A DNA stretch of 64,000 bases from Fomes fomentarius (GCA_022606135.1 JABYQN010000021.1:40605-104604); one strand, 5' to 3'; shown: positions 23,274-35,959, counted from the stretch's first letter. The notes: generated from the letters alone by a model not told the origin. Numbers and translations are program-made.

Positions 23274-24187
23274 ACTTATGGTTGACGTGGAAGAAAGGAT
23301 GCATGCATGCAAGGCCAAGAGTCGGGTAGAGAGCAACTAGCGTAGAGTGGCATAAGGCTAAGGCAGGGAGGAGAGTGGGTGCATGTTTTCCTCGGCACTC
23401 GGTTGTTGAACCTGTCCGGCGTCCGGCCCGTAATCATTACCGGTATACGTTGACGGTCGACCTGTTCTAAAGCTTCAGCCTCTGTCCATCCACCTCATCG
23501 ATATCGATCACAATGGGCACTCGACTACTTCCCCTCCCAGGCCACTGAGTACGGAACAGTCATCGTCTAGCAATCGAGGTGAGTACTTAGGCTAGAATGG
23601 TCTCATGTTCCGGTCCTGAATAGTTTGGGAGGCTCTGAGTAAAGTTGCATAAGCTTGTTCTGTCATGCTCCCTGTACCTGCGGTTAGAACTTTCTGTGGG
23701 CCAGGGCGCACAGCCCTGTATACTAGTCGCCGCTCACTGAGACAGTATCATAGTCAGGGGAAGACCCTCACCAGCAATCACAGATGGTCGCTGCCTCTGT
23801 TTCCTGTGGCACTCGTCGTTTGCAATGTGGAACGACGACATTGGCACAATCTGGCACGTGTCTGATACTGGTCGCACAGCTTCACGGCGGCGCGCGCACG
23901 GCCACCCTGAGGATCGCTCCCCGGTTCGTAGATCATATCATTATCGACAACTCCTAAGCTGTTCACGACGACGTGATGCGAATCCCAGCGAGTGGGCTGC
24001 AATTCAGTGACTTATGTTATGCGCCCCTGACAATGCTATGTAGCGTGGACTCCTGTTCGTTCTGTACTCACGGTACTTTGAAATATGGTGACAATGACAC
24101 ATAGTACATCGGAACGATCCTTTGAAAAGGACGAGGGTGACACTTTTCGACGTTGCGAACGTCTCGTCCACGTTTCCTTCTCTTTTC
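23274..24187. other. Intergenic between divergent genes
   Basis: Separates thioesterase paralogue 3 (-) and the DUF6533 gene (+). No domain, repeat or RNA gene recognised; both promoters must be here. Confidence 0.5.
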
Positions 24188-25905
24188 ATGGCTGACAATG
24201 ATTTCGCAGCCGCGCTGGTCGCGGCTTACCCTAATGTGTATGTCAACGCCCTCGTCTAACCCGGATAGTATGACTCAGGCTCACTTCTTCTGATATCTGT
24301 AGGATCGTAGAGCAGATGTGTTACGGGGCGATGAGCGGTACGGACCAAGTCATCGCAACTCCCACAAACTTCCTATTGATATTTTGGTACAGCACTCGCA
24401 ATTTACGAACATCTGATCACCTTCGACCGAGAGGTACGCCTTGTATGGCGGCGAAAGATCACGGGCGCGACGGTCTTGTTCGTGCTGAATAAGTATCTCC
24501 TCTTGATGAGGTTTATCGTGGTCCTCACGTCGTACAACATATCCACGACCGAGGTGAGCCCTCACGTCCAATGAGGAAGAGAATGATACACTGACTCGGG
24601 TTGCGACAGAGGTACATAAGACTTTACATTGTACATTGCGTATTGATGTGTATTAACTTGCGCAATACTACAGGTGCAGGCAGTCTATCCTGTTGGGAGA
24701 CGTCTTGCAAACGACACCCCACTTGGTATGGGCATGTACGTCATCAAAAAGACTGCGTATCCCCAGGCATGCTCTGACGGGACCTGATCCACTTAGCATT
24801 CGCGGCGCTAAGAGTGTACGCCCTCACAGACCATCTATGGTGGCTTGCTGGGATTATCTTCCTTGTATCTTCGGTTCCGGTTGCTACGAACTCAGTGAGT
24901 TGCAGCTACCTTACTGCCATTGTCACACGTGTCTTGACGTAGCATTTTCTTCAGTACTTCTACTCGATAACCTCCATCGACAGCTTCATCCCACCATTCA
25001 ATTGCGTCACATCCGCCAATCTCTCAAAGGAGGCCTACTTGGGGTGTACGTCCTCGTGCGACTCAGAGTAGCAACATCTTACCTGAAGGGCTATCGATCT
25101 CCAGTTCTTATATCTACGCGTTCTTCGGTCATCCTGGGAGATATCCTCGTCCTCATCGTGACCTGGTACAAGACATATAGTACATGGAAGACGGCCGCAA
25201 GTGTTGCCATGAAGGCATCTTTCTCAAGTATGATCCTACGAGACGGTTCGTCCATCTGTTTCGTTTCCGTCAAGCGCGATCACAAGACTGATGGTGCCGT
25301 GGCCCATTGCAGGTACAATATATTTCCTGTACGTACTACTGACGTGCCAACAAGTCTCCGCGCCTCGCTCATCGTTCGCTGGCTTTGTGTCTCATATCTA
25401 GCTGTTTCATGACCATCAACGTCTTGCATCTGGCGTTCTCTCTGACAGGTTTGTTTACGAGCACTCTCGTCATATTCCAAGACCCGTACGTGCCCTGCTC
25501 TGACTTGAACATGTACTTCGTCCAAGTCCTGAGCCCTTCTCTTTTTGCAGTCTCATCTCAATCCTCGTCTCGCGCTTCATCCTCGATCTGCGCGATCTAG
25601 ACCGCTCTGGTGGCTCGTCGATAACCGAACCTGGGAGATGGACAGAAAACATGAGTTTGAACTTCGCGGCGTTCGAAAACCCCCCCACATCCTCTCCCAC
25701 CGCGCCGAGCCGCATTGCTGAGTTCATTGCACCACTAGGCGCGCCGCTAGGTCCATCACACGATAACGATGAGTACCTTGGAGGCCCAGCGGACGAACGG
25801 AGGAGGTCGTCCGAAGTTGAGGTGGAACAGCTCCAAGAGCCGGGAAAGGAGGAAGATTCAGAAGGGTCGAGTTGGTCGAGGATTTCAGAGGAGGCGGTTG
25901 TATAG
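24188..25905 (+). CDS. DUF6533 integral membrane protein
   Basis: A many-exon gene whose joins keep frame throughout: 24188..24237, 24303..24337, 24393..24553, a 2-nt exon 24610..24611, then from 24674 on to the stop at 25905. The DUF6533 hallmark LAIYEHLITFDREVRLVWRR is clear, followed by membrane segments VLFVLNKYLLLMRFIVVLTS, WASFAALRVYALTDHLWWLA, GIIFLVSSVPVATNS, SVILGDILVLIVTWYKTY and MTINVLHLAFSLTGLF. The conserved Cys after the second segment is present (RCRQSILLGD). The cytosolic tail is Pro, Ser and Glu-rich after SRFILDLRDLDR. DUF6533 proteins form large families in agaricomycetes with seven membrane helices and unknown function. Reading frame is only open if the 2-nt micro-exon is used (see findings). 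Confidence 0.85.
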
Positions 25906-26659
25906 TATGTCTAATATAATGCGGGAGACATGTATGTATGCCCTACGTAAGGACAGTTGTTGTATTGATATATCTGCCTCGAGCCCATCGTAACGGATAG
26001 ATATCCCAACGGGCGCTCAATATACGGGATCGCAGTTTGCCGAGGACCGAACGATCACGAAGCCGGGCTCGGAATTTCGGACTGCCAAGCGCCAAGGCAA
26101 GTCGGAGTCGATCAACGTTGAACGAGTGCGTAATAGTATGAATCCGACCGTGACTTCCGAGTCGGGGTCTGCCAGGTATGTCTCGCAACATTGAAACTGT
26201 ATGAATGGTGATACAACCTGAAGGTGAGCACTGTACACAGATCTAGAGGCATGCGCAATGTGAAGCTATCGAAAAGTTGCATCAGATATACAAGAGATGC
26301 AATGGATCGTTAATGAACCTCCTGCGAACCGTCACAGGGTCTTCCTCACGTCACTTGCATTTGTCCGAGTGCTGCTTCGGAAACATACTGCAAGACACGG
26401 TCAACAAATTGAGTCAACCTAGGGTAGCCATCGCACTCTCATTCCCGCTCCGATTCCGAGGCCTCTAGACACAGACTCATTGTCCAGTTAGCCACACACA
26501 GATCCAGGCGAGCATTATGCGCGCTCTCATACATAAGTAGCCGAGGATGGAACACTTGCCCTCCCATCCTTGCGCTGCGTCTCTACTGGTTCGGCCCTCG
26601 TATCCTGTCCTGTAGCTGCCGTCGATCATACCTCGAACTCCTTCGAAACTGACAACACG
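25906..26659. other. Intergenic, nothing seen
   Basis: Between the DUF6533 gene and the MFS gene, both on the plus strand. No coding likeness or repeats recognised; the MFS promoter should lie in its last part. Confidence 0.5.
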
Positions 26660-28994
26660 ATGGCTACGTCCGGTGACAGCGATACGAGCACAATAGACGG
26701 GAACAATGACACTCATCCCCACGTCCCTCAGTCACACGACCCTGCACGCCCAGATCTCAGCTTCCCATTCCAGACGACCGACACCGAACGCGCTGGGTTC
26801 ACAGATGAGTACCGTGTAACGTCTAAGACAGGCTACATCTCTGCCGACCTTGCCCTCCGCCCTGTCCCGTCCCACCTCCATAAACTGCCACACGTGCTTG
26901 CGGACCCGGAGAAGGCGTTGCGGCTAAAGGAGGTCAGGCTTGTTACATGGTTGGAGAACGACCCAGAGGATCCGCGGAACTGGAGTGCCGCGTACAAGTG
27001 GTGTGAGTGGTCCTGTCCTCCTCCCGTCTCAGTTGTGGTGGGAGCTAATGAACGGACAACGTACTCAAGACATTACCTTCGTCTGCGCCTTTTCCGTCGT
27101 GTCGATTGCGTTCGCCACTGCAATCATCGCAGGCGATTTCGGGGGCGTCATGCGCGAGTTTGAGGTCTCGTCGGTCGTGGTGGCGCTCAGTGTCTCGTTG
27201 ATGATTGTAGGATTCGGCATTGGACCGTTGATCCTCGCTCCACTGGTACGTCTGTCCACTGCGTATGCGTTCGCCCTTGCTGACGCTCTCCTCCGACCAG
27301 AGTGAGCTCCACGGACGAAAGCCGTTCTGGGTCGCACCGTTCCTCGTCTACATCAGTGGGTCTTGCTCCTAATGTCAGATCTCATTTGGATACTAACGGC
27401 TATCGTCTCGTCAGTCTTCAACATCCCCTGCGCACTTGCGAAGAACATCGGCACGCTCCTCGTGTCGCGCTTTCTCTGCGGCTTGTTCGGCTCGGGCCCG
27501 TTCGCCCTAGCAGGAGGCGCTATTGCAGATATATGGGACAACAACGAGCGAGGGTTTGCAGTCGCGCTTTTTGCCGCTGCCCCGTACGGGTGAGCCCCCG
27601 TCCATGCGTGGATTAATTAGTGTGCGCTGATGACTGTGTGACATGGACGTAGTGGTCCTGTCCTCGGGCCCATCGTAGGAGGGTTCATCGGACAGAGTAT
27701 CGGATGGAGGTGGATCTTCTGGGTATGGATGCCTTGTATCCTTGACTGACGCATCAATGAGCTGATCCTAGACCTGCCCCTAGGTGAATATGATGTTCGC
27801 CGGGGTGGTGGCAGTGATGTGTGCTACGATCCCCGAAACGTATGCTCCTGCACTTCTTCTCAAGCGCGCAAAGCGGCTGCGGGAGGAGACAGGGGACCCG
27901 AATATTACCACCGAGCAGGAGTTGTTCAAGAAGACGATGAAGGAGATCGTTATTGAGACTGCTGTTCGTCCTTTCCGTGCGTTCTCTCATCTCATGCAAA
28001 GTGCATACGGCATCCTGATCGGGCGCGAATGCTGTTAGAGATGATCGCAACTGAGCCTATCTTAACCATGATGTCGACGTACGCGTCGCTCATCTACGGC
28101 CTGTTGGTACGTCACTATCCACATTTCCCCACCCTTGTCCCTCTCGTTTCTTCTCTTCTCTCTCGAGTGCTCTGCCCTAAGGTGACATCACTTCTGCCTC
28201 CCTCAGTATGCGTTCTTCTTCAGTTTCCCCATCGTCTTCATCGAAGAATACGGCTTCTCCGACGGTATTGCCGGGCTTATGTTCTGCTCGGTCCTGATCG
28301 GAGTCGGCCTCGCGCTCTTTGTCACGCCGCAGCTTGAGAAGGACTATCTGCGTCGCGCACGTGAGAAGGGAGGGCATGCGGACCCAGAGGATAGGCTCGT
28401 GGGGATGATGATTGGGTGCTGGTTCATCCCGATTGGTACGTTCCCATGTCTATGCTCCATCGTTGCACAGAAGTTCTGACGAGCTGTTTTTATTGGTGGA
28501 CAGGGCTGTTCATATTCGGATGGACGAGTCCGCCTACCGTCATGCCGGGAGGTGGGAACTGGGTGGGCCCGTGCTCAGCCGGCATCCCGTTCGGTTTTGG
28601 GAGTACGTTTACTACTGTCTAGCGCTTTCAGAGCTCTCTAGACCGTATGCTGATCGCTTCATGAACTATCAGTGGTCGTGCTATACTTCTCCGCCAACGC
28701 CTACCTAATCGACGCCTTCCCTGGTTACGTCGCGTCCGCGCTCGCAGCCAAGATCGTCATCCGCTCGGGCTTGGGCGCCGCGACGCCGCTGTTCATCACC
28801 GCCATGTTCCATAACCTAGGTAATGGGTGGGCAGCGAGTGTGTGGGCGTTCATCTCGCTCGCTTTGGTGAGCTCTACTGGCAGTCCTCTAGGGAAGATGC
28901 ATGCTAATAGACGTGTTCTGGATAGGTCCCGATCCCGTTCTGCTTCTACAAGTATGGCAAGTGGATCCGAAGCAAGTCGAAGAGGGCTGCTTGA
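26660..28994 (+). CDS. MFS exporter, DHA1 polyamine/drug transporter-like
   Basis: The start at 26660 ([13 protein letters not shown]) gives the long hydrophilic N-terminus typical of TPO-type exporters, with the signature [18 protein letters not shown] before helix 1. Splicing over a 67-bp intron gives [19 protein letters not shown]. Helices follow: [20 protein letters not shown], then the motif A loop [59 protein letters not shown], the central cytosolic loop ([17 protein letters not shown]), and C-terminal helices to [17 protein letters not shown] ending at 28994. All twelve expected helices can be accounted for and no lesion is seen. Family members export polyamines, drugs or toxins across the plasma membrane by proton antiport. 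No biosynthetic cluster is evident beside it. Confidence 0.88.
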
Positions 28995-29642
28995 GCTTGT
29001 GGGGTGCACTTGGTGTTGTGACACATGTGCACTAGAGAGACTGCTGTACGTCGAAAGATCAGAAGGTGAACTTCCCTATGGGTTCCATCGATCAACTCAC
29101 GTCAGCAGGGCAGGGATCAGTGCTGCCGAGTCTCATCTGAGTAGACATTGTCCCAGTTCGTGTATGGGTATACATACGTACTGAGATAGCCAAGATGGCG
29201 CGTCGATAAGCCGATGCGACCATATGTATCGACCAAGCAGGCGAGATAGATATCTTTTTGAGAGCAAGTAATGAATGTAGTGAATCGGCAACAACGGGAC
29301 GGGCATATGGGCACTTTGTGTCTCGTGTACCGTGCATGTGTGTACGTGAGTGTATCCTGATCAAGACAACGTGTAGCGTTAAAGTCTCAAACGACTTTCT
29401 TCTGTACTATATGTGCGAGAAGACGCGCACACATTCGTGCGAGCCTCATTAATGCGGGATACTAACGCAAGCATCCCGTGGGGACGAGCATGTCCCTGCT
29501 GTTTGCAACGAGATAGTGTACAGATAGAAATAAAAATATATCCCAGCATGAGGTAGGATACGACACAGGTATGTACATCCTAGGAGGCAGTTATAAGCAA
29601 GCAAAATGACGACAACGCAACCAGGACAGACTAGAGTGTGTA
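28995..29642. other. Intergenic between convergent genes
   Basis: 3' flanks of the MFS gene and thioesterase paralogue 4. Nothing recognised. Confidence 0.5.
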
Positions 29643-30487
29643 TCATAGCTTTGGCTTGGAGGGTGCCATTTTGTTATGGACGCCGGTCATACAGAGCCGC
29701 TTATTTGTAACGTCCCATATCTAAGCGGGCAACCGTCAACAAGAAGGGTAGGTCATATCACTAAATGCCTACCTTGGTGACTGCGGACACGGTACGCGTC
29801 CCGAAGGAGAGAGTGGTATTCACGATCTCGAGCTTTGCGCCACTGATCGCATGTACACATTGAAAGCGGAGGTGGGCGTTAGTTCGAAAAGAGGTAAGTA
29901 CAGAGGACTTGAGGGAGACTTACAGAGGGGCCGGTGCGTGGAAGGTGGTGTTAATCGCCTGGGAGACATAGTGCGGCGCCTTGCCACTGGCGTGCGCGAG
30001 CGTAATGACGGCAAGGGATGAGCACCTAGTGAGTGTGTATTGATGAGACATGGAGGTTCGGGCGAACATCACGGGGAAAGGGGGCACAATACTTGAGCCA
30101 CGGGGAGGTAGTGAGGAGAGATGCAAGTCGAAGTGAGTGACGTACAGATCAATGAGGAAGACTGCACATCCGCCATGCATTATACCCGCTAGATTGAGCA
30201 TGTCTATCTTCCGCGATGTAAGCCGCATCGAGCGCATGTTTGGGAGGACTGTATTAATGTCGGCGCCGCACGCTGGCAGATCTCAAGAGCGTACCTTCGC
30301 TGACCGTAGTCGTATACGTAACCCGTGACTGCAACTTCCCATCCTTCTCGCGCGGGGAGACCTCAACCTCCGTTAGCTCCAGCTGTTTCCATACCGAGTC
30401 TGCGAAGTGGCCGCCGCCTGAGAGGGTTTCTGCAGACTTTGCGAGCTTGGCTTGAATCTCGGGCGGGACTCCTTTGAAAACCGTCAT
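29643..30487 (-). CDS. HotDog-fold thioesterase-like protein, paralogue 4
   Basis: Exons 30487..30295, 30203..30146, 30025..29924, 29842..29773 and 29720..29643 give 166 aa. Core motifs are MLNLAGIMHGGCAVFLIDL, CSSLAVITLAHASGKAPHYV, SQAINTTFHAPAPL, GAKLEIVNTTLSFGTRTVSA and IWDVTNKRLCMTGVHNKMAP. It is closest by eye to paralogue 1 (shared HAPAPL and TGVHNKMAP, against HAPAQL and GIQNQMQ in paralogue 2). The N-terminal start MTVFKGVPPEIQAKL is the shortest of the four. A TATATATT sequence on the minus strand (30589-30582) lies about 95 bp upstream. Confidence 0.85.
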
Positions 30488-31813
30488 CTTTGCGACACCG
30501 CTGGTTGATACTTGGTGCGGACAAGAGCACGTACAGAAGTCGTAGACGATCAGGGAGAGCAATGATGATAATACCAGGACAATATATACAATGGCCCAGT
30601 CTCGGTTCTCGGCTCTTTAGTCGGCCCGGACCGCACAACACTACTTACTTATTATACTTACACGGGTTTCTGCCGGCTCTCCGGCCTCACTCGTCCCGCT
30701 TCGCCAGCATCGCATCAGCAAAAGTGCACCAGGCTCCTGCACAACTCGCGGAAGCTTGGAAGACCGGCAGCGTATACACAGGGATAGAAACAGCGGCCGG
30801 CTATGGGAACTGAGAACATTTCCTGTCTTGGAGGATGGCTAGTCCTATGTATATACACCATAAAAGCCCTGGACTAGCGGAACCGCCGCAGACACCGAAG
30901 GGCGAGAGCCAGCGCATGCAAACTGACCAAGCCGGGGTGGGATGTAACTGCGTGACGGTAACCTGATTTGCACGAGTGACTGACCAGTATCAAATCCTCG
31001 AATCGACAACGTGCGCATCTCGTCATGCTTGGCTTCCTAACTGCGTGTATGGCCAGGTTAGCGGGGAAATCAGTCAAGTTGTAAGCCATAGATCAGGTAC
31101 CTTGTGGTATCCGAACTCTGAGGGAGAGGGGGACGGGACGCGTACCGCGAGTCTTGCGCCCAGACAAATGGGCATAGCTGGCAATTGAGCTCGAAGATTG
31201 CGGTAGGGTCGAAGCTGGGTGGGATGCGCTTCGGATGCCCTGAAGTCGGATGTTAAACGTTGAACACCTGAAGAGGGCACGATGCGCCCTTCCAACATCC
31301 AGCCTCCCCCTCACTAAGTACATATTCTGGCCAGTGTTTCGTTCCTCGCACTTGGCCGAATAACACTGGATTTTACTGAGACGAAGGATGAAGAAGGAGA
31401 GTGTGAGCGAGGCCATCATGGCAGAAAGCCCATCCTGGAAGAAGGGACCTCAGATCAGATCGATTCGCAGAGAGCCAGATCTGTGAAATGCACGACGCTT
31501 CCCGGGCCGCGAGCACTTGCAATGTGCGGCGAAATGGAAGGCCCTAGCCGAGCGCCAATCTCGCTCGAGCTAGAGCCACTCGTAAACGATGGTGTGGAGT
31601 CTCTAGAGCTGGTTGCTTGAAGTACATGGTCGCAGATGTCTAGATCTACTCACCTTGCATAATGAGATGCGGAAAGCGCGAGACCGTACAGCGCATCTAG
31701 GTTCCCGCAAAGATGCTCCAGTTCCTCCTAGGAGGCGTGATTCTCCTTGTTGTATCCGCGGAGCACGTCCAGGTCTTCACACCAACATCTATTCTTGACG
31801 TCGTGCTAGTATA
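30488..31813. other. Intergenic, no supported gene
   Basis: About 1.3 kb without recognisable coding sequence, RNA gene or repeat. Frames are short and on both strands. Confidence 0.5.
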
Positions 31814-32809
31814 TCAAGGATCATCGACTCCCGAACCAATGAACGTTCGAGGTAGCGGAGGCTTGGGAACAACCGGCGAAGGTCCGTGACTCCGCGGTTG
31901 TGAAGTCACTGAAGACCCGAAGCGGCGGACCTTGGTAAATTGTATGCTGGTTTCATACGAGTAGAGTTCAACGTACCACGAGGTCAATAAGGTCCACTGC
32001 TTCGTCCATCTCTTCCAAGAGACAGAAGACATCTATTTCGATGGCGAGGAGCGTAAGGCTGCGCTGTGCAGGGTCGAGATGGAGCTTGATGAGGCGGACG
32101 AAATCGTGTGCATGTCTCCTTCTTCTGGGTATTTGAGTGCATGGGTGCGGGCGCGGAGGAGGTGAGGAGGCGGGAGGAAGGCAGGGCTGGGCTCTGCGAG
32201 GCTGATTGCGGATCCTTGCGGTCAGCTCGTCCACGGCTCGTCAGACTTCGTACTCTAGCGGAGTAGCACGGTGTCCCTGTGCGGGTCACCTCGCACAGCC
32301 AGCGAACGATTGAAGATACAGAGGCACCACACGCACAGTCGAGGACTGCTGGACAGTCGGAATGAATATGGAGGCTGCAGCAGCTCTGCGAGTCGTGTCA
32401 CCATCTCGTCTTTGAGCTGGGACTGTAGGGACATAGACATGGACACAAGCGGGGGAGCTCACCGCTGGAGCGCGCGTAACAACCAATTTCGCGACAGCGC
32501 GTTTTTCTGCAGCGCGAATGCGGACGAGTTAGTCTTGAGGCGCAAGTTAACCGGCGTGGGCTTACCTCGGCAAATGTTTCAAGTCCGAGAACAACTTGAA
32601 TGCGCAAGTCCTTGTGTAGTCGCGCAAAGTCTTCCTTCCACCGCGTTGGCAGTGTGTAGTGAAAGACGGATAGGAACACACTTTGGGTTTGACGGGGGAA
32701 AAGTCCGATGCCGTGTCGATGGCCCCGAGTCCAGAGAGCGCGACGATGACTCTGAGTCTGAGTCTGAGGCAGGAGACTCAGACTCAGAGCGTCCACGGTC
32801 CGGTGTCAC
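31814..32809 (-). CDS. Unknown protein, divergent partner of the FunK1 gene
   Basis: I do not recognise a family. Exon 1 from 32809 reads MTPDRGRSESESPASDSDS, a Ser/Asp/Glu-rich start, and joins over a 54-bp intron in phase 0 to EDFARLHKDLRIQVVLGLET. Later exons give KNALSRNWLLRALQ, SQLKDEMVTRLAELLQ, HDFVRLIKLHLDPAQRSLTL, AIEIDVFCLLEEMDEAVDLI, and a final exon VRRFGSSVTSQPRSHGPSP ending GSGVDDP at 31814. Helical, Leu-rich middle exons suggest a small alpha-helical protein. The junctions between 32250 and 32470 are unresolved. Its ATG and the FunK1 ATG are only about 45 bp apart head to head. Confidence 0.45.
32750..32789. repeat. Perfect inverted repeat, 16-bp arms
   Basis: CTCTGAGTCTGAGTCT and its exact reverse complement flank an 8-bp spacer. 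It lies within the Ser/Asp/Glu-coding first exon of the minus-strand gene and 66 bp before the FunK1 start codon. Repeated Ser, Glu and Asp codons explain part of it, but both orientations being exact is unusual. Confidence 0.7.
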
Positions 32810-32854
32810 GTGTGTGTCATGCTCGTCGGCATGTTAGTCGCCGGTGATGTAAGC

Positions 32855-35495
32855 ATGTCGAACAATGCCCGCATACTTACCTCTTCGTTCCAACGAGTCT
32901 CGTCCGACAGCGACCATTCGACCACGAGACGTGACATCAAGGGTCGGGAAGCTGGACTTCAAGCGGCACTCTCGAAAGCGGATTGTAAGTAGCATCCCAT
33001 CGTCGTGAATGCTGCTTTGCTGACGTGGAGTCACTTTGTATGTAGAGTAGACGCGGTCATCCCTATGTTGATCCGTGATGTCGAGAAACATGACACCTGC
33101 AGTTTCGACGACATGCTCAGATTCATGCTCGAGAAAGTGGACAATGCCAAATCGATTACCTCGGACAAACGTCTACAGAACACCCTGAAAGCCGTAGTAG
33201 GGCTTTGTAAAGAGATGGACAAGCAGTTATGTGAGCCGTTGGCAAAATAGTATGTGCATTTTCGTATGCACATACAAGTCCATTGAGTTTCCTTCCAGCT
33301 GTACGAAGATGTCTGATGAACACGAACGCTACGACTCTTGCGTTCGTACCTTCAACGATGCATTCCCTTACCTCGAGGGTCTGAAGGTCAAGCAATCGAA
33401 CTTTCGCTCGGCGAGCAAGCTCGACATCCTGTTCTGCCGGAATGCCGAAAGACAAATCCACGGCTCCCATGTTGGGGCGGACGACAACAGCCTCAAAAAG
33501 ACCAAGCGCAAGCCCGACATCGTTTTGACCTCAACACATGCTGCAAGTCGGGTTTTTTGCCTCAGAAAGCAGGAGAGCAAGCGGCACCTCGTTGAGCGCC
33601 TGGGCCAGCAGCCGTCCGGCAACTTTACGTGGCATGACGTGCTCTCGGCCTGGGAGTTCAAGCTGCATTCGAAGACACTCAAGACTCCCCCGACGTCCTA
33701 TGACACAGCCTTGCATGGCGAATATGAGACGATAGCTGTCACATCGAGAACTAAGCCACAAAAGAAGGATTCTAGGCAAGGGGGCAGGGACAAAGGAGTG
33801 CCGGAGGTCCAGAGACCCACCCGCAGTAGTGACAGTATGTGTAACAAGGCGCAGTCTATCAATATACGCTCATCTACTCTCTCAGAAACCTTACGCACTA
33901 CGACGCTCCTCGAGGAGGCGCAGAAAACCGACGAAGCAGTTCAAATCAAATGGGAGGACCAGATTGCGCTCAGTTCTGACCGACCCTCGCCGGGTGTACG
34001 GTGTGCGTTGTATGGCGCTGAAATGCTCTCTTGCGCTCCCGCGGTTTCACATGCTCTCGTCATGCTCATACAAGGTGCGTTCTTCTGTGCTCGGAGGCAA
34101 CGGCATAATTGACATCGTCCTCAGACTCTATCTTCCGCATTTGGTGGTACGATCATCAAGGAGCCATCCAAACCACCGGCATCGACTTCCTCACGGACTT
34201 GCCGCGCTTCCTTGCCCTCCTCTTTGCTCTGCAACGGTTCGAACTTGAGGATTGGGGCCGCGTCCCTGAGTTTGATCTGGAGTACCCACGAGAGGTAGAT
34301 CCCACCACGAAAATCATCGGCCGCATGGGCCGTGAGGTAGAGGTGTATCTAGCGAAGCACGTGTACAAGACTTTGGGTCTCAAGGGGAGGGGGACTTACG
34401 TCGTCGAGTCCAAATGTCACAACGTCGGCAAGGCTCATTCACTCAACGATGCACGTCTGGTCACCAAATTGTTGTGGGCGGACTGTATGCGGATGTTAGA
34501 GGGCAAAATCGTGCAGCACGCCATTGCGCTTGACAAGAAGATCGAGGACCACATGCCGCAGGTCGTGGACGAGCATCAATACGACGAGTACAACACTCGT
34601 ACTGTTCGTGAGAAGCTTGGAATTCCCTTGAAGATTTGCGTCGGAGCCGACGGAATCGAGCGCAAGGTCTATCGCGTTCTGCGCGTGATCACGATGGAAC
34701 GCCTGGAACATCTGCGTAAGCTCATAGGGCAAGACTTCGTCAAAGGCTGGATGGTGTTGACGCTGGGTATGTTACACTTGCGCGCCCGTGGTCTTGTGAG
34801 CTTGAGGGCTAACCAGGCATATAGTGCATCTTATCAACTGGCGCAACGGCATTAAGCACAAGGATATCAGCGTGAACAATCTCATGTACCGCTGCAAGCC
34901 CGACAAGACCCTCTGTGCGGTACTGAACGACTGGGATCTCAGTTCCATCGTTATAGATGGGAAAGAGACGTACAGCAGCTTCGAACTGACGGGCACGGTA
35001 CCCTACATGGCTATCGAACTTCTCAGCCCGAAAGCGCTTGCCGGGAAAGTTCGTCATCTGTACCGCCATGATCTCGAGTCCTTCGTATGGGTCTTCCTAT
35101 GGGTCGTCCACTGCTGCCAGGACGGAGAGAAGCTCGCCAAAACACCCTTCGACGACTGGAGTACCTCTGACGTGAAGGCATGTCGTGGGGCGAAGTTGGG
35201 TTTCCTGCTCCATGACTATCAAGACATCCAACCCACCGCCTCGTGGACATCAGAATCCCCACTCGCATTTGCATTGATCGGCTATCTACGGGCTGCTGGG
35301 CAACAGCAATCGACACAGGTGTGGGCTCAAACACAGCGTGCACGGGGTCTACAGGACGTTGGGGAGTTGGTGATAAAGGAGGAAGATGTGCCCGATGATG
35401 TGTGGAAGGGGCTATGGTCTGTTGTTTCATCCAGTTCTAAGCGCAAGCCCGAACTGCAATGTGTTCTTGTTCTCGCCGACTTGAAGCTAGAGTAG
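32855..35495 (+). CDS. FunK1 fungal protein kinase
   Basis: Exons 32855..32984, 33051..33249, 33299..34074, 34125..34766 and 34825..35495 join in phase to about 805 aa. The family layout is complete. The N-terminal helical region ends EPLAKYCTKMSDEHERYDSC; then come IKWEDQIALSS, GVRCALYGAEMLSC and FRIWWYDHQGAIQTTGIDFL with TDLPRFLALLFALQRFEL. The kinase C-lobe has the catalytic loop KHKDISVNNLMYR, the metal site LNDWDLSS in place of DFG, TGTVPYMAIELLS, and HLYRHDLESFVWVFLW. The catalytic Asp and Asn are kept; Lys replaces the usual Arg of HRD. FunK1 kinases are expanded in multicellular mushrooms; function is mostly unknown. No lesion seen. Confidence 0.9.
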
Positions 35496-35959
35496 CACTC
35501 ATGTACATCGATATCCTGGACGTAGTCGTCATAATGGTATGTCGAACGTTGCGAGCAAATCGGGATAGAAATCAGACAAGCCACGGGCTCACTGGCGACT
35601 TCCATTCGTTTGCAGGTGATCATAGGTCGAGATAATACACCATCGTACTGTCATCCTCCTCTTCTCGAGGCACACGGCACTCTTTACTCTTTCATTCGCA
35701 CCATTAACCTCTTCGTTCCCCCGATGTTTACGAGCACCACTTCGACCACCGCACTGCCATGCACTCCGACATCCTCATCGCAGCACGCAACATCGCCCCG
35801 ATAGAGGAGTTCGTCATCCCGGTGGGATGTGGTGCATGAGCGAGTTATCGAACATTGTGCAAAATCACACATGTGCTGCAGATCCCATCCTCACAATTCA
35901 CATCACCCTCTAAGCTTCTTGAGCAACGCCACATCACCTGTGGTCACCTTCTCCAACAG
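35496..35959. other. Intergenic, nothing seen
   Basis: Short stretch downstream of the FunK1 stop with no recognised feature. Confidence 0.5.

Noticed and set aside
33311..33330. Second CTGATGA core on the plus strand
   Set aside because: It lies in the FunK1 coding sequence and lacks the GAAA box and pairing arms of a hammerhead.
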